This document shows positions 17,849 through 27,829 of a stretch of DNA of 64,000 bases, in pieces; the first letter of the stretch is position 1; each line of letters opens with the position of its first letter. The translations under genes were made by a program, and so were the position numbers. Below the pieces are notes generated by a model. The model was given only the letters and a program-made list of their open reading frames with translations, was not told where the DNA came from and made no database searches. This DNA is from JAMXLO01 sp036265005 (GTDB lineage: Bacteria > Pseudomonadota > Alphaproteobacteria > Acetobacterales > Acetobacteraceae), in assembly GCA_036265005.1 (NCBI GenBank), contig DATAPW010000390.1, forward strand, positions 1-64,000, written 5' to 3'.

Positions 17849-18001
17849 CTACGACTGCGGCAGGCCGGTGAACAGCAGCGCGACCACGCCCGCCACCAGG
17901 AAGATCGCCACCGCCATCAGGAATGGCTTCAACTGGTCATGGCCGGCCAGGAATTCCGTGCGGCCGGTTGCGAAGGTTTCGGACGGATGGGTGACGCTCA
18001 T
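17849..18001 (-). CDS. Small single-span membrane protein
   Basis: About 50 aa, beginning MSVTHPSETFATGRTEF and carrying one hydrophobic segment (FLMAVAIFLVAGVVALLFTG) at residues about 28-47, then a short tail. GAGGAA lies about eight bases before the ATG, which supports a real gene. It follows nadK by 105 bases on the same strand and may be the last gene of that operon. Function unknown. Confidence 0.6.
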   Translation of the reverse strand: MSVTHPSETFATGRTEFLAGHDQLKPFLMAVAIFLVAGVVALLFTGLPQS

Positions 18002-18106
18002 GCCAGTGTTCCTCGGCGCTGTGGTTGTCAACGCCAACCCTGCACCGGACACGCCGTCGCCAGCCTTGATCCAGGTCAAACGGTCAGCATCGCTGACCGA
18101 CCGGCC

Positions 18107-18919
18107 TCACACGGTAAACTGTTCGGCAATAATCCGCTCGGACAGGCCGCGGTCCGGATCGAACAGCACGGTCACGCTGACCGACCGGTCCTCGCTCACC
18201 GCCACCGACACGACATCCCTCACCTCGGTGAAATCGGCCACCGCCGCGGTGGGGCGCTTTTCCGACTCCAGCACCTCGAACAGCACCTCGGCGGTACTCG
18301 GCAGCAAGGCGCCGCGCCACCGCCGCGGGCGAAATGCCGAGATCGGCGTCAGCGGCAGCAGGTTGGCGGACAGCGGCACGATCGGTCCGTGCGCCGACAG
18401 GTTGTAGGCGGTCGAGCCGGCCGGCGTGGAGATCAGGATGCCGTCGCACATCAGTTCCTGCAGCCGGATCCGCCCGTCCACCGTGATGCGGATCTTCGCC
18501 GTCTGGCGAAGCTGCCGCAGCAGCGACACCTCGTTCAGGGCCAGCGCTTCCTCGACCGCGCCGCTCTCGGTCACCGCAAGCATCCGCAGCGGATGCAGTT
18601 CGGCCTCCTGCGCCCCCGACAGCCGCCCCGGCACGTCTTCTTCGCTGAACGTGTTCATCAGGAAGCCGACCGAGCCGCAGTTCATTCCATACACAGGTAT
18701 GTCGCGGCCCAGCACACGGTGCAGCGTCTCCAGCATGAATCCGTCGCCGCCCAGCGCCACGACCACCGATGCCTGGTCGAACGGGCAATCGCCGTAGCGA
18801 GCCTTAAGCCGGTTGCAGGCATCCGTCGCCAGTGCGGTCGGGCCCGCGACGAAGGCGATCCGGCCGGGCGAATAGTCGCGCTGGCGGACGATCGGGATGC
18901 CGGTTTCGGGAGCGTTCAA
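18107..18919 (-). CDS. nadK: NAD kinase
   Basis: Cytosolic enzyme that phosphorylates NAD to NADP, about 270 aa. The GGDG motif (VVALGGDGFMLETLH), the NE motif (ALNEVSLLRQ) and GILISTPAGSTAYNLSAHGP are all present and in order. The best start is a TTG at 18919 that overlaps the stop of the preceding amidase gene; no ATG precedes the conserved FVAGPTAL strand, so translation is probably coupled. A start slightly downstream cannot be excluded. Confidence 0.92.
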   Translation of the reverse strand: MNAPETGIPIVRQRDYSPGRIAFVAGPTALATDACNRLKARYGDCPFDQASVVVALGGDGFMLETLHRVLGRDIPVYGMNCGSVGFLMNTFSEEDVPGRLSGAQEAELHPLRMLAVTESGAVEEALALNEVSLLRQLRQTAKIRITVDGRIRLQELMCDGILISTPAGSTAYNLSAHGPIVPLSANLLPLTPISAFRPRRWRGALLPSTAEVLFEVLESEKRPTAAVADFTEVRDVVSVAVSEDRSVSVTVLFDPDRGLSERIIAEQFTV

Positions 18920-19752
18920 ACGCGCTTCCGGTGTTCCAGCACCGGCATGTCGCGGCGCACCCGCGCGGTCACTGCCTGGTCGATCCGCGCGGTGGTCCAG
19001 CCGGTGCCGTCCGATACCTTCGCCACCGTGTGGCCCCAGGGATCGACGACCATGGAATGGCCGTAGGTGAAGCGCGGCTCGCCCTTGCCTTCCAGGTGCT
19101 TGCCCCAGGTCGCCGGCGCGGCGAACCAGCATTGCGTCTCGATCGCGCGGGAGCGGATCATCACCTCCCAGTGGTCCTTGCCGGTGGCCAGGGTGAACGC
19201 CGAGGGCAGGAAGATGATCTCGGCGCCCTGCTCGCGCAGCGTCCAGAACAGGTCGGGGAAGCGCAGGTCGTAGCAGATCGCGCAGCCGACCTTCACGCCG
19301 TCCGCCGCATACGTCACCACCTCGTCGCCGGCGCCGTAGGTGTTGCTTTCGCGGTAGCCGGTGCCGTCGGGCGCCACGATGTCGAACAGGTGCATCTTGC
19401 GATAGCGCGCGATCTCGCTGCCGTCGGGGTCGAACACCACGGTGGTGTTGAACAGCTTCTCCGGCCCCTGCTCGATGATCGAGCCGCCATGCACGTGCAC
19501 CTTGGCGGCGCGCGCGGTCTCGCGCAGGAACTCGTAGGCCGGGCCGCCGGGTTCGTTGGAGCCCTTTGCCGGCAGCAGTTCGGCATTGGCGGTGCGCACG
19601 GCGCGGTCGCCGCCAAGACTGTCCCACACTTCAGGCAATGAGACGATGTTGGGACGGTCGGCCTCGACTGCCTCGCCGATCAGGCGCCGCGCCTGGTCGA
19701 TATTGGCCGATTTGTCGGCACCGGGGTTCATCTGCACGACGCTGACGCGCAT
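18916..19752 (-). CDS. Carbon-nitrogen hydrolase (nitrilase superfamily, Nit1-like)
   Basis: 278 aa, with the Glu-Lys-Cys triad of the superfamily: E41 in SLPEVWD, Lys in YRKMHLFD near 116 and Cys in CAICYDLRFPD near 159. The GYRESNTY and FTLATGKDHWEV segments fit the Nit1/Nit2 branch, which hydrolyses deaminated glutathione and related omega-amides. The 3' end overlaps nadK by 4 bases. The exact substrate is an inference. Confidence 0.88.
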   Translation of the reverse strand: MRVSVVQMNPGADKSANIDQARRLIGEAVEADRPNIVSLPEVWDSLGGDRAVRTANAELLPAKGSNEPGGPAYEFLRETARAAKVHVHGGSIIEQGPEKLFNTTVVFDPDGSEIARYRKMHLFDIVAPDGTGYRESNTYGAGDEVVTYAADGVKVGCAICYDLRFPDLFWTLREQGAEIIFLPSAFTLATGKDHWEVMIRSRAIETQCWFAAPATWGKHLEGKGEPRFTYGHSMVVDPWGHTVAKVSDGTGWTTARIDQAVTARVRRDMPVLEHRKRV

Positions 19753-19818
19753 CGCCTCGCTCCAGGGATCAATGATCGGCGCAGAAGACCCGAACCGGCA
19801 GCGGCGCGCAACGTGCCA

Positions 19819-20235
19819 CTAGCGAGGCCAGTCCAGCCTGGGTTCGGAACGGCCGGCTTGCGGCCGGTCGCGGTCCGGTTCCCGCCGACCGGTGCGCGGG
19901 TCCGGCTGGTCGGTGTCCAGTTCGTGCGAGGCCGGCGGAATCGGTGGCCGGGTGATCACCGTTGGTGCCGGACGCTGCGGCCGCTCGGCGGGATTCGGCG
20001 CGTAGATCTCATCGTAGTCCGTGGCGTGCACCGACTCCGGCAGCCGCAGGGCGAGGTGGCGGATTTCGCCCTGGATCTCGTCCAGCCTGGCCTCGATCAC
20101 GTCCAGGCGGCTCTTCACGCCGATCACGCTGAACGGCATGAACAGGAATGCCAGCGCGTACAGCAGCGCCGGTACCAGGAGCACGATCGGCACCCACCAG
20201 GGGAGCCAGTCGGGCAGGACGAAGGGCAAGGTCAT
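19819..20235 (-). CDS. Hypothetical membrane-anchored protein
   Basis: 138 aa, not assigned to a family. It begins MTLPFVLPDWLPWWVPIVLL, with one N-terminal hydrophobic segment to about residue 37, then a short charged helix (VKSRLDVIEARLDEIQGEIR) that looks like a coiled coil, then a Pro/Arg/Asp-rich, probably disordered tail. It lies 66 bases upstream of the amidase gene on the same strand and may open the operon. Confidence 0.7.
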   Translation of the reverse strand: MTLPFVLPDWLPWWVPIVLLVPALLYALAFLFMPFSVIGVKSRLDVIEARLDEIQGEIRHLALRLPESVHATDYDEIYAPNPAERPQRPAPTVITRPPIPPASHELDTDQPDPRTGRREPDRDRPQAGRSEPRLDWPR

Positions 20236-20407
20236 GCGGTGCAGCCTAGCAGGTCAGGGCTTTGGCCTGAAGCCCATCAAGAGGCTCCGCCTCCCGGATT
20301 TCCGCTAAGGGCATAGCCCTTGGAACCCGTTTGTTTGGCGCCGGTGGGTGGATTTCCGCTGCTCGGCGTGGCAAGCCTGCGCCCACGTTCGTTCAGGTAC
20401 CCACCGC

Positions 20408-21523
20408 ATGCTCCTGCTGATTCCCGGCCCGGTCACCACCCGCCCCGAGGTGCGCGAGGCGCTTCGTTATGACTTCGCGCCCTGGGACAATGACTTTCGC
20501 CCGCTGTATGCCGGCATCCGCGAGCGCGTGCTGACGATCGCCGGCGGCATTCCGGGCGAGCACGCCACCCTGCCGCTGCAGGGTTGCGGCCATTTCATCA
20601 CCGAGGCGGCGGTGCGCACCTTCGTCCCGCCCGGACACAAGCTGCTGATCCCGGCGACCGGGTCTTATGCCGACCGCATGATCCGCCTGGCGCGCGAGGC
20701 CGGCCGGGTGCCGGTGCTGCTGCCGGTATCGCCGGTCGCCGCCGTCGATGCTGCCGCGGTCGCCGCTGCGCTGGAGGCTGACCCGGAAATCGGCCATGTC
20801 GGCATGGTCTACAGCGAGACCGGCAGCGGCATTGCCCACGACCCCGCAGCGATCGGCGCCGTGGTCCGCCAACTGGGCCGCCGGCTTATCGTCGATGCGG
20901 TGTCCGCGTTCGGCGCCCTGCCGCTCGACATGGCGGCACAGCCGGAGATCGACGCGGTGCTGTTCACCTCCAACAAGTGCCTGGAGGGCGTGCCGGGCAT
21001 GGCGTTCGCAGTGGCGCGCATCGACCGTGCTGAGGCATGCGCCGGCAACGCCGGAAGCTGGTCGCTCGACCTGTCCAGCATCTATGCCCATGCAGTGCGC
21101 AGCGGCTGGGGCAGCTTCCGCTTCACCCCGCCGGCACAGGTGCTCAACGCGTTCAGCGTGGCGCTGGACTTGTTCGATGCCGAGGGTGGGCAGCCTGCGC
21201 GGCTGGCACGCTACACCGCCAATATGCGGACGCTGTACGATGGTGTGCATGGGCTTGGCCTGGTGCCCTGCCTGCCGCCGGAGGTGCAGGGCCCGATCAT
21301 CGTCAACGTGCAGGCGCCGCCCGATCCGGCCTGGGACCTGCAGCGCTTCGTCGATGCGCTGAAGGTGCGCGGCGTGCTGATCAGCAATTTCTACAACACC
21401 GAGGCGCCGAGTTTCCGCGTGGGCTGCATCGGCGCGATCACACCGGCGGACATGGCGCGCGCCGTGGCCGCGATGGGCGAGGCACTCGGCGAGCTTGGCA
21501 TCCCACGACGCATGGCGGCCTGA
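20408..21523 (+). CDS. Class V aminotransferase, PhnW-like
   Basis: 371 aa PLP enzyme of fold type I, class V. MLLLIPGPVTTRPEVREAL and DNDFRPLY at the start, DAVSAFGALPLD with the cofactor Asp, and TSNKCLEGVPG with the PLP lysine near residue 191 match 2-aminoethylphosphonate:pyruvate transaminase. Alanine- or serine-glyoxylate aminotransferases are close relatives. No phosphonate gene is nearby; the next genes are a small barrel protein and fhs, so a role in glyoxylate or C1 metabolism is possible. No clear ribosome site is visible before the ATG. Confidence 0.8.
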   Translation: MLLLIPGPVTTRPEVREALRYDFAPWDNDFRPLYAGIRERVLTIAGGIPGEHATLPLQGCGHFITEAAVRTFVPPGHKLLIPATGSYADRMIRLAREAGRVPVLLPVSPVAAVDAAAVAAALEADPEIGHVGMVYSETGSGIAHDPAAIGAVVRQLGRRLIVDAVSAFGALPLDMAAQPEIDAVLFTSNKCLEGVPGMAFAVARIDRAEACAGNAGSWSLDLSSIYAHAVRSGWGSFRFTPPAQVLNAFSVALDLFDAEGGQPARLARYTANMRTLYDGVHGLGLVPCLPPEVQGPIIVNVQAPPDPAWDLQRFVDALKVRGVLISNFYNTEAPSFRVGCIGAITPADMARAVAAMGEALGELGIPRRMAA

Positions 21524-21553
21524 TGGCCGGATAACCGAACGGAGGAGACTGAG

Positions 21554-21880
21554 ATGCCCCAAGGCACGCGCGCGCCTTACATCTACCTGGTGCAGATGGA
21601 CATCCCCGCCGAACACGAGGCTGAGTTCAACCGCATCTACGACACCGAGCATGTGCCCGAGATCCTCAAGGTCCCTGGCGTGCGCGGTTGCTCGCGCTAT
21701 GTGATCGAGAAGACCAACAAGGCCGGCCTGGCACGCTACCTCGCGCTGTACGAGTTGGACGCGGCCGATGTGATGGACAGCCCGGCCTGGCTGCACGCCT
21801 CCGAACTCGGCGACTGGGCGCCGAAGATCCGACCCCATACCACCAACCGCTCGCACACCGTGATGCGCAAGATCAGCTGA
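21554..21880 (+). CDS. Small dimeric alpha/beta-barrel protein
   Basis: 108 aa, of the ferredoxin-like dimeric alpha/beta-barrel type (EthD/DUF4286-like): YIYLVQMDIPAEHEAEFNRI, DTEHVPEILKVPGV and a RYLALYEL strand. GGAGGAGA stands six bases before the ATG. It is placed between the aminotransferase and fhs with short gaps, so cotranscription is likely. Function unknown; relatives act as small monooxygenases or binding proteins. Confidence 0.75.
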   Translation: MPQGTRAPYIYLVQMDIPAEHEAEFNRIYDTEHVPEILKVPGVRGCSRYVIEKTNKAGLARYLALYELDAADVMDSPAWLHASELGDWAPKIRPHTTNRSHTVMRKIS

Positions 21881-21893
21881 GGAATCCTGGACC

Positions 21894-23564
21894 ATGAAGT
21901 CAGACCTGGAGATCGCCCGCGAAACCAAGCTCCGTCGCATCACGGAGATCGCCGCGAAGCTGGACATTCCCGCCGATGCGCTGGAGCCGTACGGCCATTA
22001 CAAGGCCAAGGTCGGCGCCGGGTTCGTCAAGTCGCAGGAGAAGAAGCCCGACGGCGCGCTGGTGCTGGTCACCGGCATCAGTCCCACCCCCGCGGGCGAG
22101 GGCAAGACAACCACCACCGTCGGCCTCGGCGATGCGCTGAACCGCATCGGCTCGCGCGCGGTGATCTGCCTGCGCGAACCGTCGCTGGGTCCGAGCTTCG
22201 GCATGAAGGGCGGCGCGGCCGGCGGCGGCTATTCGCAGGTGGTACCGATGGACCAGATCAACCTGCACTTCACCGGCGATTTCCACGCGATCACCAGCGC
22301 CAACAACCTGCTGGCGGCGATGATCGACAACCACATCTACTGGGGCAATTCGCTGGGCATCGATGCGCGTCGCGTGTCGTGGCGGCGCTGCCTGGACATG
22401 AACGACCGCGCACTGCGGTCGATCACCAACAGCCTGGGCGGCGTGGCCAACGGCTTCCCGCGTGAGGACGGCTTCGACATCACCGTGGCATCGGAAGTCA
22501 TGGCGGTGTTCTGCCTGTCGAAGGACCTCGACGATCTGCAGGAGCGCCTGGGGCGCATGATCGTGGCGCAGACGCGCGACGGCAAGGCGGTGACGGCGAA
22601 GGACCTGAAGGCGGACGGCGCCATGGCGGTGCTGCTGAAAGACGCGCTGCAGCCGAACCTTGTGCAGACACTGGAAGGCTCGCCGGCGTTCGTGCATGGC
22701 GGCCCGTTCGCCAACATCGCGCATGGCTGCAACTCGGTGATGGCGACGCGGCTGGGGTTGAAGCTGGCCGATGTGGTGGTGACCGAGGCCGGCTTCGGCG
22801 CCGATCTGGGGGCGGAGAAGTTCATCGACATCAAGTGCCGGTCGGCCGGATTGAAGCCGTCCTGCGCGGTGGTGGTGGCGACGGTGCGGGCGCTGAAGAT
22901 GCATGGCGGCGTGGCACGCAACGCGTTGGGCACCGAGGACGTGGCGGCGGTGCAGCGCGGCGTCGCCAATCTGGCGCGGCACGTGGAGAACCTGGGGAAA
23001 TTCGGGCTGCCGGTGGTGGTTGGGGTGAACCACTTCACCTCGGACACCGACGCCGAGTTTGCGGTGATCCGCGACGCGATGGCGAAGCTGGGCACCGAGG
23101 CGATCCGCTGCACGCATTGGGGCGACGGCAGCGCCGGCGCCGAAGCGCTGGCGCGCGCGGTACAGCAGAAGATTTTGGTGGGCGACGCCAAGCCGGCACC
23201 GCTGTATCCCGATGGCATGAAGCTGGCCGACAAGATCCGCACAATCGCGCAGAAGATCTACCACGCGGCGGACATCGCGGTGCCGGACGCAGTGGCGCGG
23301 CGGCTGGAGGGCTTCGAGAAGGCCGGCTTCGGGCATGTGCCGGTGTGCATCGCCAAGACCCAGTACAGCTTCACCAGCGATCCCACGGTGATGGGCGCTC
23401 CGGAAGGCCACACCATCCCGGTGCGCGAGGTGCGGCTGTCGGCCGGCGCCGGGTTCGTGGTGGCGATCTGCGGCGACATCATGACCATGCCCGGCCTGCC
23501 GCGGGTGCCGTCGGCCGAGGCCATCCATCTGCGGGAGGATGGCGAGATCGAGGGGCTGTTCTGA
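21894..23564 (+). CDS. fhs: Formate--tetrahydrofolate ligase
   Basis: Cytosolic ATP-dependent synthesis of 10-formyltetrahydrofolate from formate. 556 aa, the normal length. The ATP-binding loop is TPAGEGKTTTTVGLGDAL near residues 65-85, followed by EPSLGPSFGMKGGAAGGGYS, the family fingerprint, and FTGDFHAITSANNLLAA. The ribosome site GAGGAA is 9-10 bases before ATG and the gap from the previous gene is 13 bases. It supplies C1 units for purine and Met-tRNA formylation, or takes up formate carbon. Confidence 0.96.
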   Translation: MKSDLEIARETKLRRITEIAAKLDIPADALEPYGHYKAKVGAGFVKSQEKKPDGALVLVTGISPTPAGEGKTTTTVGLGDALNRIGSRAVICLREPSLGPSFGMKGGAAGGGYSQVVPMDQINLHFTGDFHAITSANNLLAAMIDNHIYWGNSLGIDARRVSWRRCLDMNDRALRSITNSLGGVANGFPREDGFDITVASEVMAVFCLSKDLDDLQERLGRMIVAQTRDGKAVTAKDLKADGAMAVLLKDALQPNLVQTLEGSPAFVHGGPFANIAHGCNSVMATRLGLKLADVVVTEAGFGADLGAEKFIDIKCRSAGLKPSCAVVVATVRALKMHGGVARNALGTEDVAAVQRGVANLARHVENLGKFGLPVVVGVNHFTSDTDAEFAVIRDAMAKLGTEAIRCTHWGDGSAGAEALARAVQQKILVGDAKPAPLYPDGMKLADKIRTIAQKIYHAADIAVPDAVARRLEGFEKAGFGHVPVCIAKTQYSFTSDPTVMGAPEGHTIPVREVRLSAGAGFVVAICGDIMTMPGLPRVPSAEAIHLREDGEIEGLF

Positions 23565-23577
23565 GACGCTGGGCAGC

Positions 23578-23665
23578 ACCCCCGCCCCAACCCTTCGCCG
23601 CCGCGCAGGAGAGGAGGACGGGACACTTCCTCTCCCCCCAGCGGGGGAGGGTTGAGAAGAGGGCG
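23578..23665. repeat. Family E palindromic repeat (diverged)
   Basis: An imperfect inverted repeat of CCCCGCCCCAACCC ... AGCGGGGGAGGGTTG type between fhs and asd. It resembles, with many changes, the well-formed copy at 57946. Confidence 0.5.
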
Positions 23666-23732
23666 TGGCCATTCTCCTTGCTTCACCGACACGCCATCGC
23701 TAACTGATCCGCCGCGCGTAGGGAGCAGTCAC

Positions 23733-24764
<1,032 letters not shown>

Positions 24765-25080
24765 AGCAGGCGGCCTAAGGCAGAATCAGGGGGACTGATA
24801 ACGCGAACAACGCGTGCGAAACCCATCGTCGGCACGACGCTGCTCCGGTCAGGCCGGCGACCGCACCGTCATCCAGCGACGAAGCGGCAATCCGGGCCAT
24901 AGTTGACCTGTGGCCTGCCTGGACGTGCTGGGCGGGTTCAACGCTGCGCCCGAGGGTGCCCGCCGCGTTACGGGCAAGCGCCGGGACGCGGCCGCCCTGC
25001 GTTGACCCTCCCCACCGGTCAGCGTAAGCAAATGCAACGGCTTCCGGCCAGTCGGCCCGCCGTCAGGATGGAGCGATCCG
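24765..25080. other. Intergenic region upstream of sdhCDAB
   Basis: 316 bases without a gene. Its only recognisable content is a candidate promoter near 25002 and the GGAG ribosome site of sdhC at its end. I saw no riboswitch-like structure. Confidence 0.5.
25002..25030 (+). promoter_or_regulatory. Candidate sigma-70-type promoter for sdhCDAB
   Basis: TTGACC at 25002-25007 and TAAGCA at 25025-25030 are separated by exactly 17 bases, 50 bases before the sdhC start. The -10 box is a weak match, so this is only a candidate. Confidence 0.35.
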
Positions 25081-25512
25081 TTGAGAGACGTACGCGACGC
25101 GCTGATGGTGGCGCGCAATACCGACGGCAAACTGATCCGCCGTCCGCTTTCCCCTCACCTTCAGGTCTATCGCTGGCCGGTCAGCATGGCCATCTCGATC
25201 CTGCACCGCGTCACTGGCGTGGGCCTGGGCCTGGGCACCCTGCTGCTCACCTGGTGGCTGGTCGCCGCCGCGGTGTCGGACGATGCGTTTGCCCGGGTGC
25301 AGTGGTTCCTCGCCACCCCGATCGGCATGCTGCTGCTGTTCGGCTGGACCCTGGCGCTGTTCTTCCATTTCTTCGCCGGCATCCGCCATCTGGTGTGGGA
25401 CGCCGGCTATGGCTTCGAGCAACCCTGGTATGACCGCACCGCCTGGGCGGTGGTGATCGCGACCGTGGCCGCGACACTGCTGCTCTGGATCGTCGGCTTC
25501 GCGGTGTGGTGA
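25081..25512 (+). CDS. sdhC: Succinate dehydrogenase cytochrome b556 subunit
   Basis: Membrane anchor and haem b ligand of complex II, 143 aa. RPLSPHLQVYRWPVSM and SILHRVTGVGL are the SdhC fingerprint, and three hydrophobic helices follow. The haem His candidate is in FFHFFAGIRHLVWD. The start is a TTG with GGAG eight bases upstream; an ATG 24 bases further in has no ribosome site. First gene of sdhCDAB; the next begins 8 bases after the stop. Confidence 0.92.
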   Translation: MRDVRDALMVARNTDGKLIRRPLSPHLQVYRWPVSMAISILHRVTGVGLGLGTLLLTWWLVAAAVSDDAFARVQWFLATPIGMLLLFGWTLALFFHFFAGIRHLVWDAGYGFEQPWYDRTAWAVVIATVAATLLLWIVGFAVW

Positions 25513-25520
25513 GGACCGGC

Positions 25521-25925
25521 ATGGCCAACGCTCCCAGAACGCCCCATGTCGACATCCTGCGCTCGCCTTTGGGCCGTGCGCGTGGCCTGGGCTCGGCCCG
25601 TGCGGGCGCGGCGCATTGGTGGACGCAGCGCATCACCTCGCTCGCGCTGGTGCCACTCACCCTGTGGTTCCTCTGCGCCATGATCCGCATGCTCGGCGCA
25701 ACGCGCGACGACATCGTTTACTGGATGGCTGGTCCGCTGCCGATCGTGTTGATGATCGCGCTGGTGATCGCCACCTTCCACCATCTGCAGGCCGGTCTGC
25801 AGGTGGTGATCGAGGATTACGTCACCAACGACGCGCTGAGGATCGGGTCGATCCTGCTGTTGAAGGGCCTCTCTTTGCTGCTGGCCCTGGCCTGCATCAT
25901 CTCGGTGCTCCGGCTGGGCCTGTAG
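25521..25925 (+). CDS. sdhD: Succinate dehydrogenase hydrophobic anchor subunit
   Basis: 134 aa, the second membrane anchor of complex II. Three hydrophobic helices follow a short basic N-terminus; AAHWWTQRITSLALVPL is the typical SdhD start, and TFHHLQAGLQVVIEDYV carries the conserved His/Asp-Tyr region for haem and quinone. The ATG has GAGG six bases upstream. The gap to sdhA is 25 bases. Confidence 0.92.
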   Translation: MANAPRTPHVDILRSPLGRARGLGSARAGAAHWWTQRITSLALVPLTLWFLCAMIRMLGATRDDIVYWMAGPLPIVLMIALVIATFHHLQAGLQVVIEDYVTNDALRIGSILLLKGLSLLLALACIISVLRLGL

Positions 25926-25950
25926 CCGAACACGGACTGGAAAGGGCTCC

Positions 25951-27762
25951 ATGAACGCGATAACGCTGCCGTCATCACGCGCCTACAACATCATCGACCA
26001 CACCTACGACGTGGTCGTGGTGGGCGCCGGCGGGTCCGGGCTGCGCGCCACCTTCGGCATGGGCGCGGCCGGATTGAAGACGGCCTGCATCACCAAGGTG
26101 TTCCCGACGCGCAGCCACACCGTGGCGGCACAGGGCGGTGTCGCGGCGTCACTCGGCAACATGGATGCAGACGACTGGCGCTGGCACATGTACGACACCG
26201 TGAAGGGGTCGGACTGGCTGGGCGACCAGGACGCCATCGAATACATGTGCCGGGAGGCGGTGCAGGCGGTCTACGAGCTGGAGCACTTCGGCGTGCCGTT
26301 CAGCCGCACCGAGGAAGGCAAGATCTACCAGCGCCCGTTCGGCGGCCACATGACGGATTACGGCAAGACGCCGGCGCGCCGCGCCTGCGCCGCAGCCGAC
26401 CGTACCGGCCATGCCATCCTGCACACGTTGTACCAGCAGAGCCTGAAGCACGACGTCGAGTTCTTCGTCGAATACTTCGCGCTCGACCTGATCATGGACG
26501 ATGAGGGCGTCTGCCGCGGCGTCACGGCGTGGTGCCTGGAGGATGGCAGCATCCACCGGTTTCGCGCGCAACTTGTCGTGCTGGCGACCGGCGGCTATGG
26601 CCGCGCCTACCTGTCCTGCACCTCAGCGCATATCTGCACCGGCGACGGCAACGGCATGGTGCTGCGCGCCGGCCTGCCCTGCCAGGACATGGAATTCGTG
26701 CAGTTCCATCCCACCGGCATCTTCCCCGCCGGCTGCCTGATCACCGAAGGCGCGCGCGGCGAAGGCGGCTACCTGACCAACTCGGAAGGCGAGCGCTTCA
26801 TGGAGCGCTATGCGCCGACCGCCAAGGACCTGGCATCGCGCGACGTGGTGTCGCGCTCGATGACTATCGAGATCAACGAGGGCCGCGGCTGTGGACCGAA
26901 CAAGGACCACATCATGCTCCATCTCGAGCATCTCGGCGCCGACCTGCTGCATGAGCGGCTGCCCGGCATTTCCGAGACGTCGCGCATCTTTGCCGGCGTG
27001 GACGTGACCAAGGAGCCGATCCCGGTGCTGCCGACGGTGCACTACAACATGGGCGGCGTGCCGACCAACCACCACGGCGAGGTACTGCGGCCAACCCGGG
27101 ACAATCCCGACGCGGTGGCGCCCGGGGTGATGGCGGTCGGCGAAGGCGCCTGCGTGTCGGTGCATGGGGCCAACCGGCTGGGCTGCAACTCGCTGCTGGA
27201 CATCGTGGTGTTCGGCCGCGCCGCCGCGCTGCGGGCAGCCGAGCTGATCAAGCCCGACGCCAGCCAGCCGCCGCTGCCGGCACGGTCGGGAGAGTACTCG
27301 CTGGATCGCTTCGATCGCGTGCGTCATGCCAAGGGCGGCACGCGCGTGGCCGATCTGCGCGCCGACATGCAGCGCACCATGCAGACCCACGCCGCGGTGT
27401 TCCGCAACAGCACGACCCTGACCGAGGGCGTGGCGGAGATCCAGCGCGTATGGCGCGGCCTGTCCGACATGTCGGTATCCGACCGCAGCCTGATCTGGAA
27501 CTCCGACCTGATGGAGGCGCTGGAGCTGCAGAACCTGATGGGCAACGCGATGACCACGATGGTCGGCGCGGAGGCCCGCAAGGAAAGCCGCGGCGCGCAC
27601 GCGCACGACGACTACCCGGAGCGCGACGACGTGAACTGGATGAAGCACACTCTGGCCTGGTGCGACGACGACGGCAGGGTGCAGTTGGATTATCGGCCGG
27701 TGAAGCTGCAGACGCTGACCAACGAAGTGTCGTCGTTCCCGCCCAAGGCGCGGGTGTACTGA
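25951..27762 (+). CDS. sdhA: Succinate dehydrogenase flavoprotein subunit
   Basis: 603 aa catalytic subunit that oxidises succinate to fumarate on the cytoplasmic face of the membrane. FAD loop VVVVGAGGSGLRA; SHTVAAQGG with the covalent-FAD His at residue 56; HPTGIFPAGCLITEGARGEG; the conserved MGGVPTNHHGEV; and the C-terminal ESRGAHAHDDYPERDD with active-site residues. All of these are present and length is typical. Confidence 0.97.
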   Translation: MNAITLPSSRAYNIIDHTYDVVVVGAGGSGLRATFGMGAAGLKTACITKVFPTRSHTVAAQGGVAASLGNMDADDWRWHMYDTVKGSDWLGDQDAIEYMCREAVQAVYELEHFGVPFSRTEEGKIYQRPFGGHMTDYGKTPARRACAAADRTGHAILHTLYQQSLKHDVEFFVEYFALDLIMDDEGVCRGVTAWCLEDGSIHRFRAQLVVLATGGYGRAYLSCTSAHICTGDGNGMVLRAGLPCQDMEFVQFHPTGIFPAGCLITEGARGEGGYLTNSEGERFMERYAPTAKDLASRDVVSRSMTIEINEGRGCGPNKDHIMLHLEHLGADLLHERLPGISETSRIFAGVDVTKEPIPVLPTVHYNMGGVPTNHHGEVLRPTRDNPDAVAPGVMAVGEGACVSVHGANRLGCNSLLDIVVFGRAAALRAAELIKPDASQPPLPARSGEYSLDRFDRVRHAKGGTRVADLRADMQRTMQTHAAVFRNSTTLTEGVAEIQRVWRGLSDMSVSDRSLIWNSDLMEALELQNLMGNAMTTMVGAEARKESRGAHAHDDYPERDDVNWMKHTLAWCDDDGRVQLDYRPVKLQTLTNEVSSFPPKARVY

Positions 27763-27829
27763 GGATGCCAGGTGGCGGGTAGAGCGAAGCGAAACCCACC
27801 AACTTTGCTCTAACGGAAGAACCGAACGC

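Noticed and set aside
25105..25107. ATG as the sdhC start
   Set aside because: It has no ribosome site, while the TTG at 25081 has GGAG at good spacing and adds residues typical of related SdhC proteins.
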